This document shows, in pieces, positions 53,974 to 62,023 of a stretch of 64,000 bases of DNA. The DNA comes from Paenibacillus ginsengarvi (lineage in GTDB: Bacteria > Bacillota > Bacilli > Paenibacillales > NBRC-103111). Below the pieces are notes generated by a model, which saw nothing but the letters and a program-made list of their open reading frames with translations, ran no database searches and had not been told where the DNA came from. Each line of letters starts with the position of its first letter. Within the stretch, counting starts at the first letter, position 1. The stretch is from the NCBI RefSeq assembly GCF_003626695.1, contig NZ_RBAH01000037.1:1-64000 (forward strand), given 5' to 3'. A program made the translations under genes and the position numbers.

Positions 53974-54154
53974 ATTGGTCTCCTTCTGTCCGGCTTGCCG
54001 CATGTACGATCGATACTCACGATCCGATCGTTCTGTGGATCGGGCGGCGCCTATCGCTTGTTTGTTGTTCAGAAAACGCTTTCTTAAAGGCGACCCGTCT
54101 GTACCGAATGGCCATCATACCCGGCAGTCGGGCGGATTTCATTCACACGACGTA

Positions 54155-54183
54155 TTAAACATTATATATAATATATATTATAT
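54155..54183. promoter_or_regulatory. AT-rich operator A, upstream of the M20 gene
   Basis: TTAAACATTATATATA at 54155-54170 is followed by ATATATATTATAT. Bases 54166-54183 form an 18-nt perfect palindrome. The first 16 bases recur exactly at 54992-55007. Confidence 0.65.
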
Positions 54184-54210
54184 CGTCAATCGTTCATCCG
54201 TCAACAAAGA

Positions 54211-54238
54211 AAAAACAGGCCCGCAGAGCGGAGCCTGT
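54211..54238 (-). terminator. Terminator after the GntR gene
   Basis: ACAGGC (54215-54220) with CCCGC pairs with GCGGAGCCTGT. On the minus strand TTTTTTC follows. It begins at the stop codon of the GntR gene. Confidence 0.8.
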
Positions 54239-54948
54239 CAAATCCACAGCTTCTCATCAAATTGCAGCGGCTGGTCCCTCTTCTCGGACAGCTGCACAAA
54301 ATCGCGATACGACCGGAAAATGTGCTTGCGCATCGTGGTCTCCGCTTCGTCCGGATTCCGTTTCTTGAGCACTTCGATCAGCTCCAGATGCTGATCGACT
54401 TCCTTCTGCTTCGTCGATCTGGCTCCGAGCAGCCGGTTCACGAGCGAAATCTGGAACGAGATCGACTGGTACATGTTCATCAGCCGGTCATGGCCCGCCA
54501 TCTCGATAATCGTCTTGTGAATATGCGAAGAATCGTACAGCAGGCTCGACACCGAATCGTCGTTCAGCTTCAGCTTCATCTGCTCGTAGAACGATTCCAG
54601 CTCGGCAATCTGCGCATCGGTCGCGTTCTGCGTAGCCAGCCGGATCGCCAGCCCCTCCAGCATGGAACGGACCGAATAAATTTCGAACACGTCCTTCATA
54701 TCGAGCGTCCGCACCATCGGCCCTTTGTTCGGCACGATCGTAATGACGCCCTCCCCGTGCAGATGGCGGATCGCCTCCCGCACCGGCGTCTGGCTGACGC
54801 CAAGCTCGCGGGCCAGCTTCGTTTCCACGATCCGGTCTCCCGGGTTCAGTTCGCCGGAAATAATCTGCTGCTTAATATATTTGACCAGTTCTTCGCTAAT
54901 GTTCTGCTTCTGAATAATTAGCGGTTGGTTTTGCATCGGTTGATCCAT
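54238..54948 (-). CDS. GntR family transcriptional regulator (FCD domain)
   Basis: The winged helix (ELNPGDRIVETKLARELGVSQTPVREAIRHLHGEG) is followed by an FCD domain (about 90-230) with typical metal-ligand spacing around SHIHKTIIEMAGHD and RKHIF. It probably senses a small carboxylate or amino-acid derivative. The start at 54948 has GGAG upstream. It likely regulates itself and the M20-MBL-aminotransferase-dehydrogenase genes through the shared TTAAACATTATATATA sites. Confidence 0.9.
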   Translation of the reverse strand: MDQPMQNQPLIIQKQNISEELVKYIKQQIISGELNPGDRIVETKLARELGVSQTPVREAIRHLHGEGVITIVPNKGPMVRTLDMKDVFEIYSVRSMLEGLAIRLATQNATDAQIAELESFYEQMKLKLNDDSVSSLLYDSSHIHKTIIEMAGHDRLMNMYQSISFQISLVNRLLGARSTKQKEVDQHLELIEVLKKRNPDEAETTMRKHIFRSYRDFVQLSEKRDQPLQFDEKLWI

Positions 54949-54991
54949 CTTCGGCTCCATCCTCGCTTACGCATCTTGCTTGGCTTATTGG

Positions 54992-55021
54992 TTAAACATT
55001 ATATATACAATAATATATAAT
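54992..55021. promoter_or_regulatory. AT-rich operator B, upstream of the GntR gene
   Basis: TTAAACATTATATATA (54992-55007) is the same 16-mer as at 54155. Here ATTATATAT (54998-55006) and ATATATAAT (55013-55021) form a perfect 9-bp inverted repeat with a 6-nt centre, 44 nt before the start codon. Confidence 0.65.
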
Positions 55022-55052
55022 TTCCTCTATTTATGTCAACTTCTCACGAAAA

Positions 55053-55076
55053 GAAGCGGCCCGCACACCGGGCTTC
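55053..55076 (-). terminator. Terminator of the lia operon
   Basis: On the minus strand GAAGCCCG and CGGGCCGCTTC form a stem followed by TTTTC. It lies about 120 nt after the liaR stop. Confidence 0.65.
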
Positions 55077-55196
55077 CCTTCCACGCAAATAGCTCTCACC
55101 GGGGATGAGAGCAGCACATGCGTTATTCAGCTGGATGCGAAACCGGCATGGCACGCACGATGCTTTTCAAATGAGTGGGACTATACCCCATCCAGC

Positions 55197-55841
55197 TTAC
55201 TCGACGATACCGTGCTTGAACGCGTATATGGCCGCCTGCGTCCGGTCTTCCACGCCCAGCTTGGCCAAAATGTTGGTGACATGGAATTTAACCGTCTTGA
55301 TCCCGATGAACAAGGCGTCGGCCACCTCCTGGTTCGACTTGCCCGAGGCGATCAGCTTGAGCACCTCCATCTCGCGGTCGGTCAGGTCGTGATGCGGTTC
55401 GGCGGCCGGCTTCGGCTGGCGGAAGCGGTTCATCATCTTCGCTGCCACCTGCTGCTCGAGCACCGATTGCCCCTTGATGGCGGCCCGGATCGCCTGGGCG
55501 ATTTCCGAGGCACGCGACGTTTTCAGCAGGTAGCTGAACGCGCCGGCTTCGATGACCGGGTACATTTTTTCGTCGTCCAAAAAGCTCGTCAGAACGATGA
55601 CTTTGATGTCCGGCATTTGCTGCAGCAGCTTCCGGGTCGTCTCGATCCCGTCCATCCCTTCCATAACCAGGTCCATCAAGACGACGTCCGGCTTGTATTC
55701 CTGCGCCAAACGGATGCCCTCGAGCCCGTTGCTCGCTTCGCCGACAACCTCGATTCCGTCCTCGGTTCCGAGCACGGCCGCCAGACCGATACGCACCATC
55801 TCATGGTCATCCACCAGCAACACTTTAATTTCCGCTTCCAT
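55197..55841 (-). CDS. liaR: NarL family response regulator LiaR
   Basis: The receiver domain has D57 in VLMDLVMEG, and the LuxR-type helix-turn-helix at the C-terminus reads LTDREMEVLKLIASGKSNQEVADALFIGIKTVKFHVTNIL. It overlaps liaS by 17 nt. LiaR controls the cell-envelope stress response in Firmicutes. Its place after liaF and liaS supports the name. Confidence 0.92.
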   Translation of the reverse strand: MEAEIKVLLVDDHEMVRIGLAAVLGTEDGIEVVGEASNGLEGIRLAQEYKPDVVLMDLVMEGMDGIETTRKLLQQMPDIKVIVLTSFLDDEKMYPVIEAGAFSYLLKTSRASEIAQAIRAAIKGQSVLEQQVAAKMMNRFRQPKPAAEPHHDLTDREMEVLKLIASGKSNQEVADALFIGIKTVKFHVTNILAKLGVEDRTQAAIYAFKHGIVE

Positions 55842-56892
55842 CCGTCATTTCTCCTCCATCTTCTGTCAAGATCGGCACGCGGATCTCGATCCGGGTTCCT
55901 TTGCCGGGAGCGGTGACGAATTGAATCGCCCCGCCGATTTCATTGACCCGCTCCTTCATCGACTGGATTCCGTACGAAGCATGCTTATTCTCGTCCATCT
56001 CGAAGCCAACCCCGTTGTCCCGGATGGACAGCCGGATATTGTCCGATGGACGCTGAAGCTTTAGCTCAAGCAGGCTTGCCTTCGAATGGCGCAGTGTGTT
56101 CGACAGCGCCTCCTGCACGATGCGGAACAGATGGTCTTCGATTCCTTTCGGCAGCCGTATGCTTTCGTCCATATCCCACGTAATCTCGATCGGCACCTTC
56201 GCCTGCAGCTCCTGCAGCAGCTCGCGAAGCCCTTGGGACAAACGCTTGCCCTCCAAATGAACGGGGCGCAAATGAAGCAGCAGGGCCCTCATCTCCGACT
56301 GGGCGACCGATGACATTTCCTCGATCAGCGCGATTTGCCGCTTCGCCTTGTCGAAATCTTTATCGAGCGTTCGCCCGACGGCCGTAGCCGTCATTGAGAT
56401 TGCAAATAGCTGCTGGCTGACCGCGTCGTGCAGCTCCCGGGCCAGCCGCTGGCGTTCTTCCACGACGGCCGACAGCTTCGCCTTCTCCGCCAGCTCGGCG
56501 TTGTTCGTCGACAGCCGCTGGAGCGACGAAACCTGCTCCTCCCATCTGGTGCTGATTCGTCCGAGCTGCTCGCCGATCCGTCCGATCTCATCTTGCCCCA
56601 GATCGGGAATCGGCCGGCTGAGGTTGCCCTTCTCCAAATGCAGCATCGAATCCTGAAGCTGCTCCAGCCTGCGGGTCGTCCGGCTGGACGACCAGAACCC
56701 GAATGCCCCGCCAAGCACCGTTACGGCGCCGATCAGTAGAAGGCTGATCATTACGCCTTCCCGCCAATTCGAGAACGGCCTTATGTAGCCGTAGTAGTTG
56801 AGAATGTAGATGATGGTTCCGAACAAAAAAAGGCTGAGAAGGATCGACTCGCCCATGCTGCGCCATATCATGTTCGTCAGTTTTTTGTTCAC
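55825..56892 (-). CDS. liaS: Sensor histidine kinase LiaS
   Basis: Two close membrane segments near residues 15-60 leave almost no extracellular loop, which is the pattern of intramembrane-sensing kinases such as LiaS. A HAMP-like linker, a HisKA_3 domain with ARELHDAVSQQL and an ATPase domain (DNGVGF, GKGTRIEIRVP) follow. The start is GTG at 56892, with GGGAGG at good spacing. LiaF normally inhibits this kinase in the absence of stress. Confidence 0.92.
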   Translation of the reverse strand: MNKKLTNMIWRSMGESILLSLFLFGTIIYILNYYGYIRPFSNWREGVMISLLLIGAVTVLGGAFGFWSSSRTTRRLEQLQDSMLHLEKGNLSRPIPDLGQDEIGRIGEQLGRISTRWEEQVSSLQRLSTNNAELAEKAKLSAVVEERQRLARELHDAVSQQLFAISMTATAVGRTLDKDFDKAKRQIALIEEMSSVAQSEMRALLLHLRPVHLEGKRLSQGLRELLQELQAKVPIEITWDMDESIRLPKGIEDHLFRIVQEALSNTLRHSKASLLELKLQRPSDNIRLSIRDNGVGFEMDENKHASYGIQSMKERVNEIGGAIQFVTAPGKGTRIEIRVPILTEDGGEMTDGSGN

Positions 56893-56908
56893 GAGCGATC
56901 CTCCCAAG

Positions 56909-56984
56909 AGCTTTTCCCGCAGGGAAAAGCTTCTTTCGTAAGCGTTACTGAGCTTTTCCCGCAGGAAAAGCTTGCTTCGTAAGC
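56909..56984 (-). repeat. Tandem hairpin element between liaF and liaS
   Basis: Two copies of a 35-nt unit with period 41 nt start at 56909 and 56950. Each contains AGCTTTTCCC, a short loop, GGGAAAAGCT (or GGAAAAGCT), then CTTTCGTAAGC or GCTTCGTAAGC. The second copy abuts the liaF stop codon. Confidence 0.85.
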
Positions 56985-57632
56985 CTACACCAATTTAATA
57001 TCAATATCTCCTACTAAGTAGGAAATGAGTATTTTCACTTTTTGATCGCATGTTTCGTAATTCGGCGACTGCCAGACGACCTTGTTCACAAGCCCGGTCT
57101 CCTTTTCGCTTCCCGCCTTGATCTGCCCGACCAGTGCGGATGCGTTGACGCTGACGCCGATAAACTCCGGCACAATAATATCGACATCGCCGAGTCCTCC
57201 TTGCACAACGATCGTTGTCTCCTTCTGATCGAGGATGACGAGCGACATGTCCATATAAATTTCGCCGACGACATTCCACATGCTCATATTTTTGAGTTCC
57301 CACGGCTCTTTGTCCCGCTTAAAGCTTTCGAGCAGGCTATGCTTCTGCGTGAACGAATCGTCCCGGTGAGCCTGCTTGGACTTCATATAAAACAATCCGA
57401 GTGAGATCAGTACAATCGACAAGATGAATGCGAAATTGCCGCTGAACAAAACAATAATCCCTACGATTAGAATACCATAGCCGATTTTATCCGGCGACGA
57501 TCTTATTTTGTAAACGCCGAGCGCGATGAACGACAGGGCGGCAATGGTAAAAAAGCTGAAGTAATGCTGGATTAAGATGAATAGTCCCGCCACGATGAGC
57601 ACGATGGCCGTATTGCGGTTCCGGTTTTCCAT
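56985..57632 (-). CDS. liaF: LiaF-like membrane protein
   Basis: The protein has four membrane segments in residues 1-85 and a C-terminal soluble domain. The DUF2154-like domain at about 110-215 shows MWNVVGEIYMDMSLVILD, TTIVVQGGLGDVDIIVPEF and ILISYLVGDIDIKLV, typical of LiaF. LiaF represses the LiaS kinase. The start at 57632 has AAGGAGG before it. Confidence 0.9.
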   Translation of the reverse strand: MENRNRNTAIVLIVAGLFILIQHYFSFFTIAALSFIALGVYKIRSSPDKIGYGILIVGIIVLFSGNFAFILSIVLISLGLFYMKSKQAHRDDSFTQKHSLLESFKRDKEPWELKNMSMWNVVGEIYMDMSLVILDQKETTIVVQGGLGDVDIIVPEFIGVSVNASALVGQIKAGSEKETGLVNKVVWQSPNYETCDQKVKILISYLVGDIDIKLV

Positions 57633-57728
57633 TGCCGCACCTCCTTTTCTCGATCGCATGATGTGCACGGCACAGCATTTCGGTATCGCAGCGCCACATA
57701 CGCCGCGTATTTCCCAATCGCGGGAAAA

Positions 57729-57758
57729 GCCATAGCGCGAACCGCTTCGCCCTATGGC
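57729..57758 (-). terminator. Intra-operon terminator or attenuator between liaH and liaF
   Basis: GCCATAGCGCGAA (57729-57741) pairs with TTCGCCCTATGGC (57746-57758) with one mismatch. On the minus strand it is followed by TTTTCCC. It would end much of the transcription after liaH, so that LiaFSR is made at a lower level. Confidence 0.75.
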
Positions 57759-57806
57759 CTTGCTCCCAAACTAGAATATCATAATTTGCCAAGCGCTACA
57801 AAGCGA

Positions 57807-58502
57807 TTATTCGGCAGCGGCGGCAGGCGCCGGGGACATTTTTTCCTTCAGCAGTTGAAGCTGCTCGTCGATCTTCTGCTGCTTGGCTGCGTCGATCGTT
57901 TGCACCGATTGCAGCGCGGTTGCCGGCACATATGGCGTACGAGCGATTTCGGCTTCGACTTCGAGCTGAATAATTTTTTCTTCCATCCGCTGGAACCCGC
58001 GGGAAGCATTGCCCGTCTCGACCGAGTTCACCGTCGTGACTTGAGCCATTTGCTTTTTCGCTTTCGCCAGCTCTGCGCGGCTTGCCAGCTCATTGCGCTT
58101 GTTGCGCATTTTGTAATATTCGTCCTTCATCGCATGCAGTTGACCGAGAAGCTCATCGGCTTGCCCTTTCGACTGCGCATGCGTTTCGCTCAGCTCGACG
58201 ATCTTCTGATCGTAATAAAGCTTCTCTTCGAGCGCTTGGCGAGCGATCGCTTCATTGCCCTTCTTGAGCGCTTCGGCCGCTTTAGCTTCGCGGTCCGCAC
58301 TCAGACGGATGGATTCGTTCAGACGCTCCAACAGCTTGCGTTCGTTTGCGATTTGACGGGCAACCGTCACTTCCGCCTGGGCGATTTCCTCCTCCATGTC
58401 GCGGATGTACTGGTTCAGCATAACAACCGGGTCCTCCACCTTGTCAAGCAGCTCATGCACCGATGCCTTCGTCATATCCTTGATCCGTTTAAATACTCCC
58501 AT
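57807..58502 (-). CDS. liaH: PspA/IM30 family protein, LiaH-like
   Basis: The protein of about 231 residues is a long coiled coil of the PspA/IM30 family, which coats and stabilises the membrane under stress. The N-terminus begins MGVFKRIKDMTKASVHELLDKVEDPVVMLNQYIRDMEEEI, the usual amphipathic helix and start of the coil. It is the last of the membrane-stress proteins before the internal terminator. A second PspA gene is two genes upstream. Confidence 0.9.
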   Translation of the reverse strand: MGVFKRIKDMTKASVHELLDKVEDPVVMLNQYIRDMEEEIAQAEVTVARQIANERKLLERLNESIRLSADREAKAAEALKKGNEAIARQALEEKLYYDQKIVELSETHAQSKGQADELLGQLHAMKDEYYKMRNKRNELASRAELAKAKKQMAQVTTVNSVETGNASRGFQRMEEKIIQLEVEAEIARTPYVPATALQSVQTIDAAKQQKIDEQLQLLKEKMSPAPAAAAE

Positions 58503-58505
58503 TGT

Positions 58506-58940
58506 TTACACGTCTCCCTTCTCGTATTTGGACAGTTTGGCTTTCAGTTCTTGAATTTCGTTCCACATTGCTTTACTTTCGATGTCTTTCATCATGTGAT
58601 CCAGCTGCTCCTCAGGCTGTGCGGCCGGTTTGGCGGCAGCAGCGCTGTAATGAGGTGTATGCGAATGCTGGTAGCCGTATCCTCCCTGAGGGGTGGAATA
58701 AGCCTGGTGGCCTGAGCCGTATTGGTTCCACGAGCTCGCAAGCGGAGATTCGATCCCCGGCTCCTTCGGAATGACAAGAGCCGCTAGTATATAGATTGGG
58801 ATCAGAATCCCGCCGGTGAAAAACGTCGTTACGACAATGATCAGTCGCAGCAGCGTCGAGTCCACCTGGAGCATGTCGGCCAATCCGCCGCATATACCGA
58901 ACAGCTTCTTGTCCCTTTGGGAACGGTACAGCTTCTTCAT
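58506..58940 (-). CDS. PspC domain-containing membrane protein
   Basis: The N-terminal PspC domain (residues 1-60) includes LYRSQRDKKLFGICGGLADML and a membrane segment (IIVVTTFFTGGILIPIYILAAL). The rest is a Gln/Tyr/His/Ser-rich linker and a C-terminal coiled coil (MKDIESKAMWNEIQELKAKLSKYEK). The ATG at 58940 overlaps the upstream pspA stop by 4 nt. It lies 3 nt from liaH. Confidence 0.9.
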   Translation of the reverse strand: MKKLYRSQRDKKLFGICGGLADMLQVDSTLLRLIIVVTTFFTGGILIPIYILAALVIPKEPGIESPLASSWNQYGSGHQAYSTPQGGYGYQHSHTPHYSAAAAKPAAQPEEQLDHMMKDIESKAMWNEIQELKAKLSKYEKGDV

Positions 58941-59611
58941 TTCAACCATCCTTCCTTCTCGAGCTTGGCGCGCAGCTGGGTCAGCTCGTTTTCAAGCGCC
59001 TGCTGCATCGCGCTCCCTGCATGGGCCAGTTCCTTGCCGAGCTGGCGCACATCGCGCAGCGAGCGGGTTTCAAGCTCCATATCGGAAATTCGTTCTTCCA
59101 GCCGGTGGAACGTACGGCCGTTCAATCCGCCGTAGCCGCCGCGCATCGATTCGTTCATTCGCTGCTGCAGCCGTACCGACTCCAGGCGGGCCATGTAATA
59201 TTGGCGTTTGCCGAGCACTTCGTCGAAGTCGCGCTTCAGCCCATCGATTTGCTCCTCCAGCTCGACGATCGAATGCTTGCTCTGATCGTACAGATCCTTG
59301 TACTGCTCATACTTTTCCTCTTGCAGCATTTTTTCCTGCAAGGCCATCTTGGCGACTTGCTCTTCCCCTGCCTTGAGTGCGATCATCGCTTGCTGCTCGC
59401 GTTTGTCCCTCAGTTGCTCGGCCGCAATGACCTGCTGCCGCAGCGACTGGGCGTGCGCCATCATTTGGCGGTACACTTTTTCCGACTGCATGATTTGCTC
59501 TCGCTGAGCGGTCAAATATTGATCGATCAACTTGACCGGATCTTCCGCCTGCTCGAGCCTCTCGTTCAGGGTAGCGACGGTTATGTCTCTCATCCGCCTC
59601 ATCAGGCTCAT
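58937..59611 (-). CDS. pspA: Second PspA/IM30 family protein
   Basis: The 224-residue protein is a PspA-type coiled coil starting MSLMRRMRDITVATLNERLEQAEDPVKLIDQYL. It differs clearly from the LiaH-like one downstream. A GGRGGYGGLNGR-like segment in the middle (residues 150-158) breaks the coil. The two paralogues flank PspC and could form a heteromeric coat. AGGAGGACATAATCG precedes the ATG. Confidence 0.9.
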   Translation of the reverse strand: MSLMRRMRDITVATLNERLEQAEDPVKLIDQYLTAQREQIMQSEKVYRQMMAHAQSLRQQVIAAEQLRDKREQQAMIALKAGEEQVAKMALQEKMLQEEKYEQYKDLYDQSKHSIVELEEQIDGLKRDFDEVLGKRQYYMARLESVRLQQRMNESMRGGYGGLNGRTFHRLEERISDMELETRSLRDVRQLGKELAHAGSAMQQALENELTQLRAKLEKEGWLK

Positions 59612-59669
59612 CGATTATGTCCTCCTTTGTGGAATCGAATGTATGTGTAAATTTTCGGTCAGGCATTTG

Positions 59670-59972
59670 TTACAGCATCGTGCTCTGCTTCTTCTTCAGA
59701 ATCGTAAAGCCGAAGTAGATGAGCCCCACCGCGAAGATGATGGCGAACAATGTGGAAAACTTGCCGAGCAGCGCGATCAGACCGACTACGAAGATGACCC
59801 AGCCGAAAAACTTGCTGCCGTTTCGAATCCCGTAGTAGCCGAGACCGAGCAGGGCGATCGGGAATAAGTAGCTCATCAGGAAGCCAAGGCCGAGGCCGAT
59901 TTTGCCTAACAGGATAAGCGCTCCGCAGCCGATAAGCAGAATGGCGAGTCCGCTTTTGCCGTTCAGTTTCAT
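59670..59972 (-). CDS. liaI: LiaI-like small membrane protein
   Basis: The protein of about 100 residues has three to four membrane segments (GLAILLIGCGALILLGKIGLG, MSYLFPIALLGLGYYGI, FFGWVIFVVGLIALLG, FAIIFAVGLIYFGFTIL) and a basic C-terminus. Its fold resembles the LiaI/LiaF-like transmembrane region. LiaI in Bacillus subtilis recruits LiaH to the membrane. It is the first gene of the operon. The start at 59972 has AAAGGCGGTGAG before it. Confidence 0.8.
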   Translation of the reverse strand: MKLNGKSGLAILLIGCGALILLGKIGLGLGFLMSYLFPIALLGLGYYGIRNGSKFFGWVIFVVGLIALLGKFSTLFAIIFAVGLIYFGFTILKKKQSTML

Positions 59973-60016
59973 ATCTCTCACCGCCTTTCGTTGTGTTGTG
60001 TTTCGCTTATGTACTC

Positions 60017-60051
60017 ATTGTAGGCGATCCGGGGTCCGGTCAAAACGGACC
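60017..60051 (-). promoter_or_regulatory. Probable promoter and inverted repeat upstream of the lia operon
   Basis: On the minus strand a TACAAT box (60022-60017) lies after a GGTCCG-GTCAAAA-CGGACC inverted repeat (60033-60051), which covers the -35 region. It is a candidate LiaR binding site. The spacing to a TTGACC -35 box is short (15 nt), which would fit an activated promoter. Confidence 0.5.
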
Positions 60052-60222
60052 CGCGACGGTTTTTGCTACTAGCCCTAGGTCGGGCGCCCGGGACCGTCTA
60101 GAGGTACCTTCGTCCCCACCCGGAAACGGAGGCTGCGGCTTGGAAATAGGCATAGATTTGCGGCAAAAGGGCAATCTACTGTTGATATTGGTTCATGATC
60201 GTATCCTGAGAGGAGTTTGCCC

Positions 60223-60762
60223 ATGCTGAGCCGAACCGCCATCCTGCTCGGGTGCGGACTGGCTTTTTCCTTAGGCCAACCGCTGCCGGACCGGGAACCG
60301 GCCGCCGTGCCCTTATCAGCAGCCGTGTCCCCCGCCCCGATCGCTTCGTTTGCCGGGGCATCGGCGCCGACCGTCCCGTTGTCGGCACCTGCCGTTCAGC
60401 TATTCGATGTCGTCCAAGGCCGCGTCATCCGCACGGCGCCGAATTCGCTGGCGTTCCGCCGTCTAGGGGAGTCGTGGATCGCCTCCATACGCGGGGCGTG
60501 GCAAGGCTTTCGGCTCGATCCGGAAAGCGGCTACATTTTGAAAATACCGTTTGAGCCTGCCGTCCGTGTGAACAGCGGCTGGTATCGCGGCGAGGTGCGG
60601 GAGCTGTATGTAATGTGGGACCCGCTAACGCCGCACGATACGAGAATGATGCTGATGGGGCCGGAAGGGAAACCGCGCATGTTTCATGTGAAAGCGGATG
60701 CGGGATCGTTCGTGGAGAAGTTCAAGGAAGGGCAGCGCGTGCTGACGATGCCGGGGATGTAG
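60223..60762 (+). CDS. Secreted hypothetical protein
   Basis: The product of about 179 residues has a signal peptide (MLSRTAILLGCGLAFSLG) and then an Ala/Pro/Ser-rich linker (residues 25-60). The C-terminal domain (about 65-175) reads VQGRVIRTAPNSLAFRR, WYRGEVRELYVMWDPLTP and PRMFHVKADAGSF, and I do not recognise it. The ATG at 60223 has AGGAG 7 nt before it. The gene is alone. Confidence 0.75.
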   Translation: MLSRTAILLGCGLAFSLGQPLPDREPAAVPLSAAVSPAPIASFAGASAPTVPLSAPAVQLFDVVQGRVIRTAPNSLAFRRLGESWIASIRGAWQGFRLDPESGYILKIPFEPAVRVNSGWYRGEVRELYVMWDPLTPHDTRMMLMGPEGKPRMFHVKADAGSFVEKFKEGQRVLTMPGM

Positions 60763-60825
60763 GGAAGACATGTATTCAGGTTCGGAAAAAATCTCCGGAA
60801 TGGCGATGAAAATCGAAAAAAAGTA

Positions 60826-60853
60826 TTGTTTATTTCGTCCCAAAGGCTACAAT
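60826..60853 (+). promoter_or_regulatory. Probable promoter of the Gfo/Idh/MocA gene
   Basis: TTGTTT (60826-60831) and TACAAT (60848-60853) are separated by 16 nt. The transcript would start about 35 nt before the start codon. Confidence 0.55.
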
Positions 60854-60892
60854 GAATGTGTGTTGTATCCTTGAACCCCGGGAGGGAAAACC

Positions 60893-61954
60893 ATGAGTAA
60901 AACGAAGGTGGCCATTATCGGCTGCGGTACGATAGCGAACAGTGCCCACATTAAAGCGTATTTGGCCAATCCGGATGCGGAAATCAAATATTTCTGCGAT
61001 CTTATTAAAGAAAGAGCGGAAAAAGCCGTGAAAGATTACGGCTGTGGCGAGGCCATTGAGGACTACCATATTATCTTGAACGATCCGGAAGTGGAAGCCG
61101 TTTCGATCTGCACGCCGAACAACGGGCACTCCACGATCTCGATCGACTGCTTGCGCGCCGGTAAAAACGTACTGTGCGAAAAACCGGCAGCCCGCACGTA
61201 TGCCGAAGCGCTGGAAATGCAGAAGGTGCAGCACGAAACCGGCAAGGTGCTTAACATTGGCGTCGTCAACCGGTTCAACACGGGCGTTAACATCATCAAA
61301 AAATTGATCGAGGACGGCGAGCTCGGCGAGCTGTATCACGTTTACGTCAGCTTCCGCGCCCACCGCTCCATCCCGGGGCTTGGCGGAGCGTTTACGACGA
61401 AGGCGATTGCCGGCGGCGGCGCCTTGATCGACTGGGGCGTTCACTATCTCGATATCGTCATGTACTGCCTTGGCGACCCGCGGCCTCAGACGGTCACCGG
61501 ACAAGCCTACAGCAAGCTGGGCGTCGAAATGGAGAACTACGCCTACACGAGCATGTGGGCGGGACCTCCGAATTATAAAGGTACGTACGACGTAGACGAC
61601 TTCGTAACCGGCATGATCCGCACCGAAGGACCAACCGTCACGCTGAACGGCGCCTGGGCGCAAAATATCGGCGTCGGCGAGTCGTATATCGACTTCCTCG
61701 GCGACAAAGCGGGCATCCGCCTGCAATACGGCAAGGAGTTCGTCATGTACAGCGCGAAAAACGGCGCCCTGCTCGAAACGACGCCGAAGTACACGTCGCG
61801 CGACATGTTCCAAAATGAAATCGACGGCTTCATCAACTGTGTGCGCACAGGTGAAAAATCGCCGGCCCATATCGATACCGTCATCCTGTCGTCGCAAATT
61901 ATTCAGGCGATCTACGATTCGTCCGAGCAGCGCGCGGAAATTTCGTTTAAATAA
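60893..61954 (+). CDS. Gfo/Idh/MocA family NAD(P)-dependent oxidoreductase
   Basis: The N-terminal Rossmann domain begins KVAIIGCGTIANSAHIKAY, the EKPAA catalytic motif is in VLCEKPAARTYAEA, and the C-terminal domain contains GGGALIDWGVHYLDIVMY with the conserved Asp and His. The length of 353 residues is typical of inositol or glucose-type dehydrogenases. The substrate is unknown. A terminator at 61969-61996 follows. Confidence 0.93.
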   Translation: MSKTKVAIIGCGTIANSAHIKAYLANPDAEIKYFCDLIKERAEKAVKDYGCGEAIEDYHIILNDPEVEAVSICTPNNGHSTISIDCLRAGKNVLCEKPAARTYAEALEMQKVQHETGKVLNIGVVNRFNTGVNIIKKLIEDGELGELYHVYVSFRAHRSIPGLGGAFTTKAIAGGGALIDWGVHYLDIVMYCLGDPRPQTVTGQAYSKLGVEMENYAYTSMWAGPPNYKGTYDVDDFVTGMIRTEGPTVTLNGAWAQNIGVGESYIDFLGDKAGIRLQYGKEFVMYSAKNGALLETTPKYTSRDMFQNEIDGFINCVRTGEKSPAHIDTVILSSQIIQAIYDSSEQRAEISFK

Positions 61955-61968
61955 CCTGTAGTATACAG

Positions 61969-61996
61969 AAACCTCCGTTCGTTTGCGGAGGTTTTT
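61969..61996 (+). terminator. Terminator after the oxidoreductase gene
   Basis: AAACCTCCG pairs with CGGAGGTTT, followed by further T residues. Confidence 0.85.
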
Positions 61997-62023
61997 GCCG
62001 TTTTATAATCATGTGTCGCCAGC

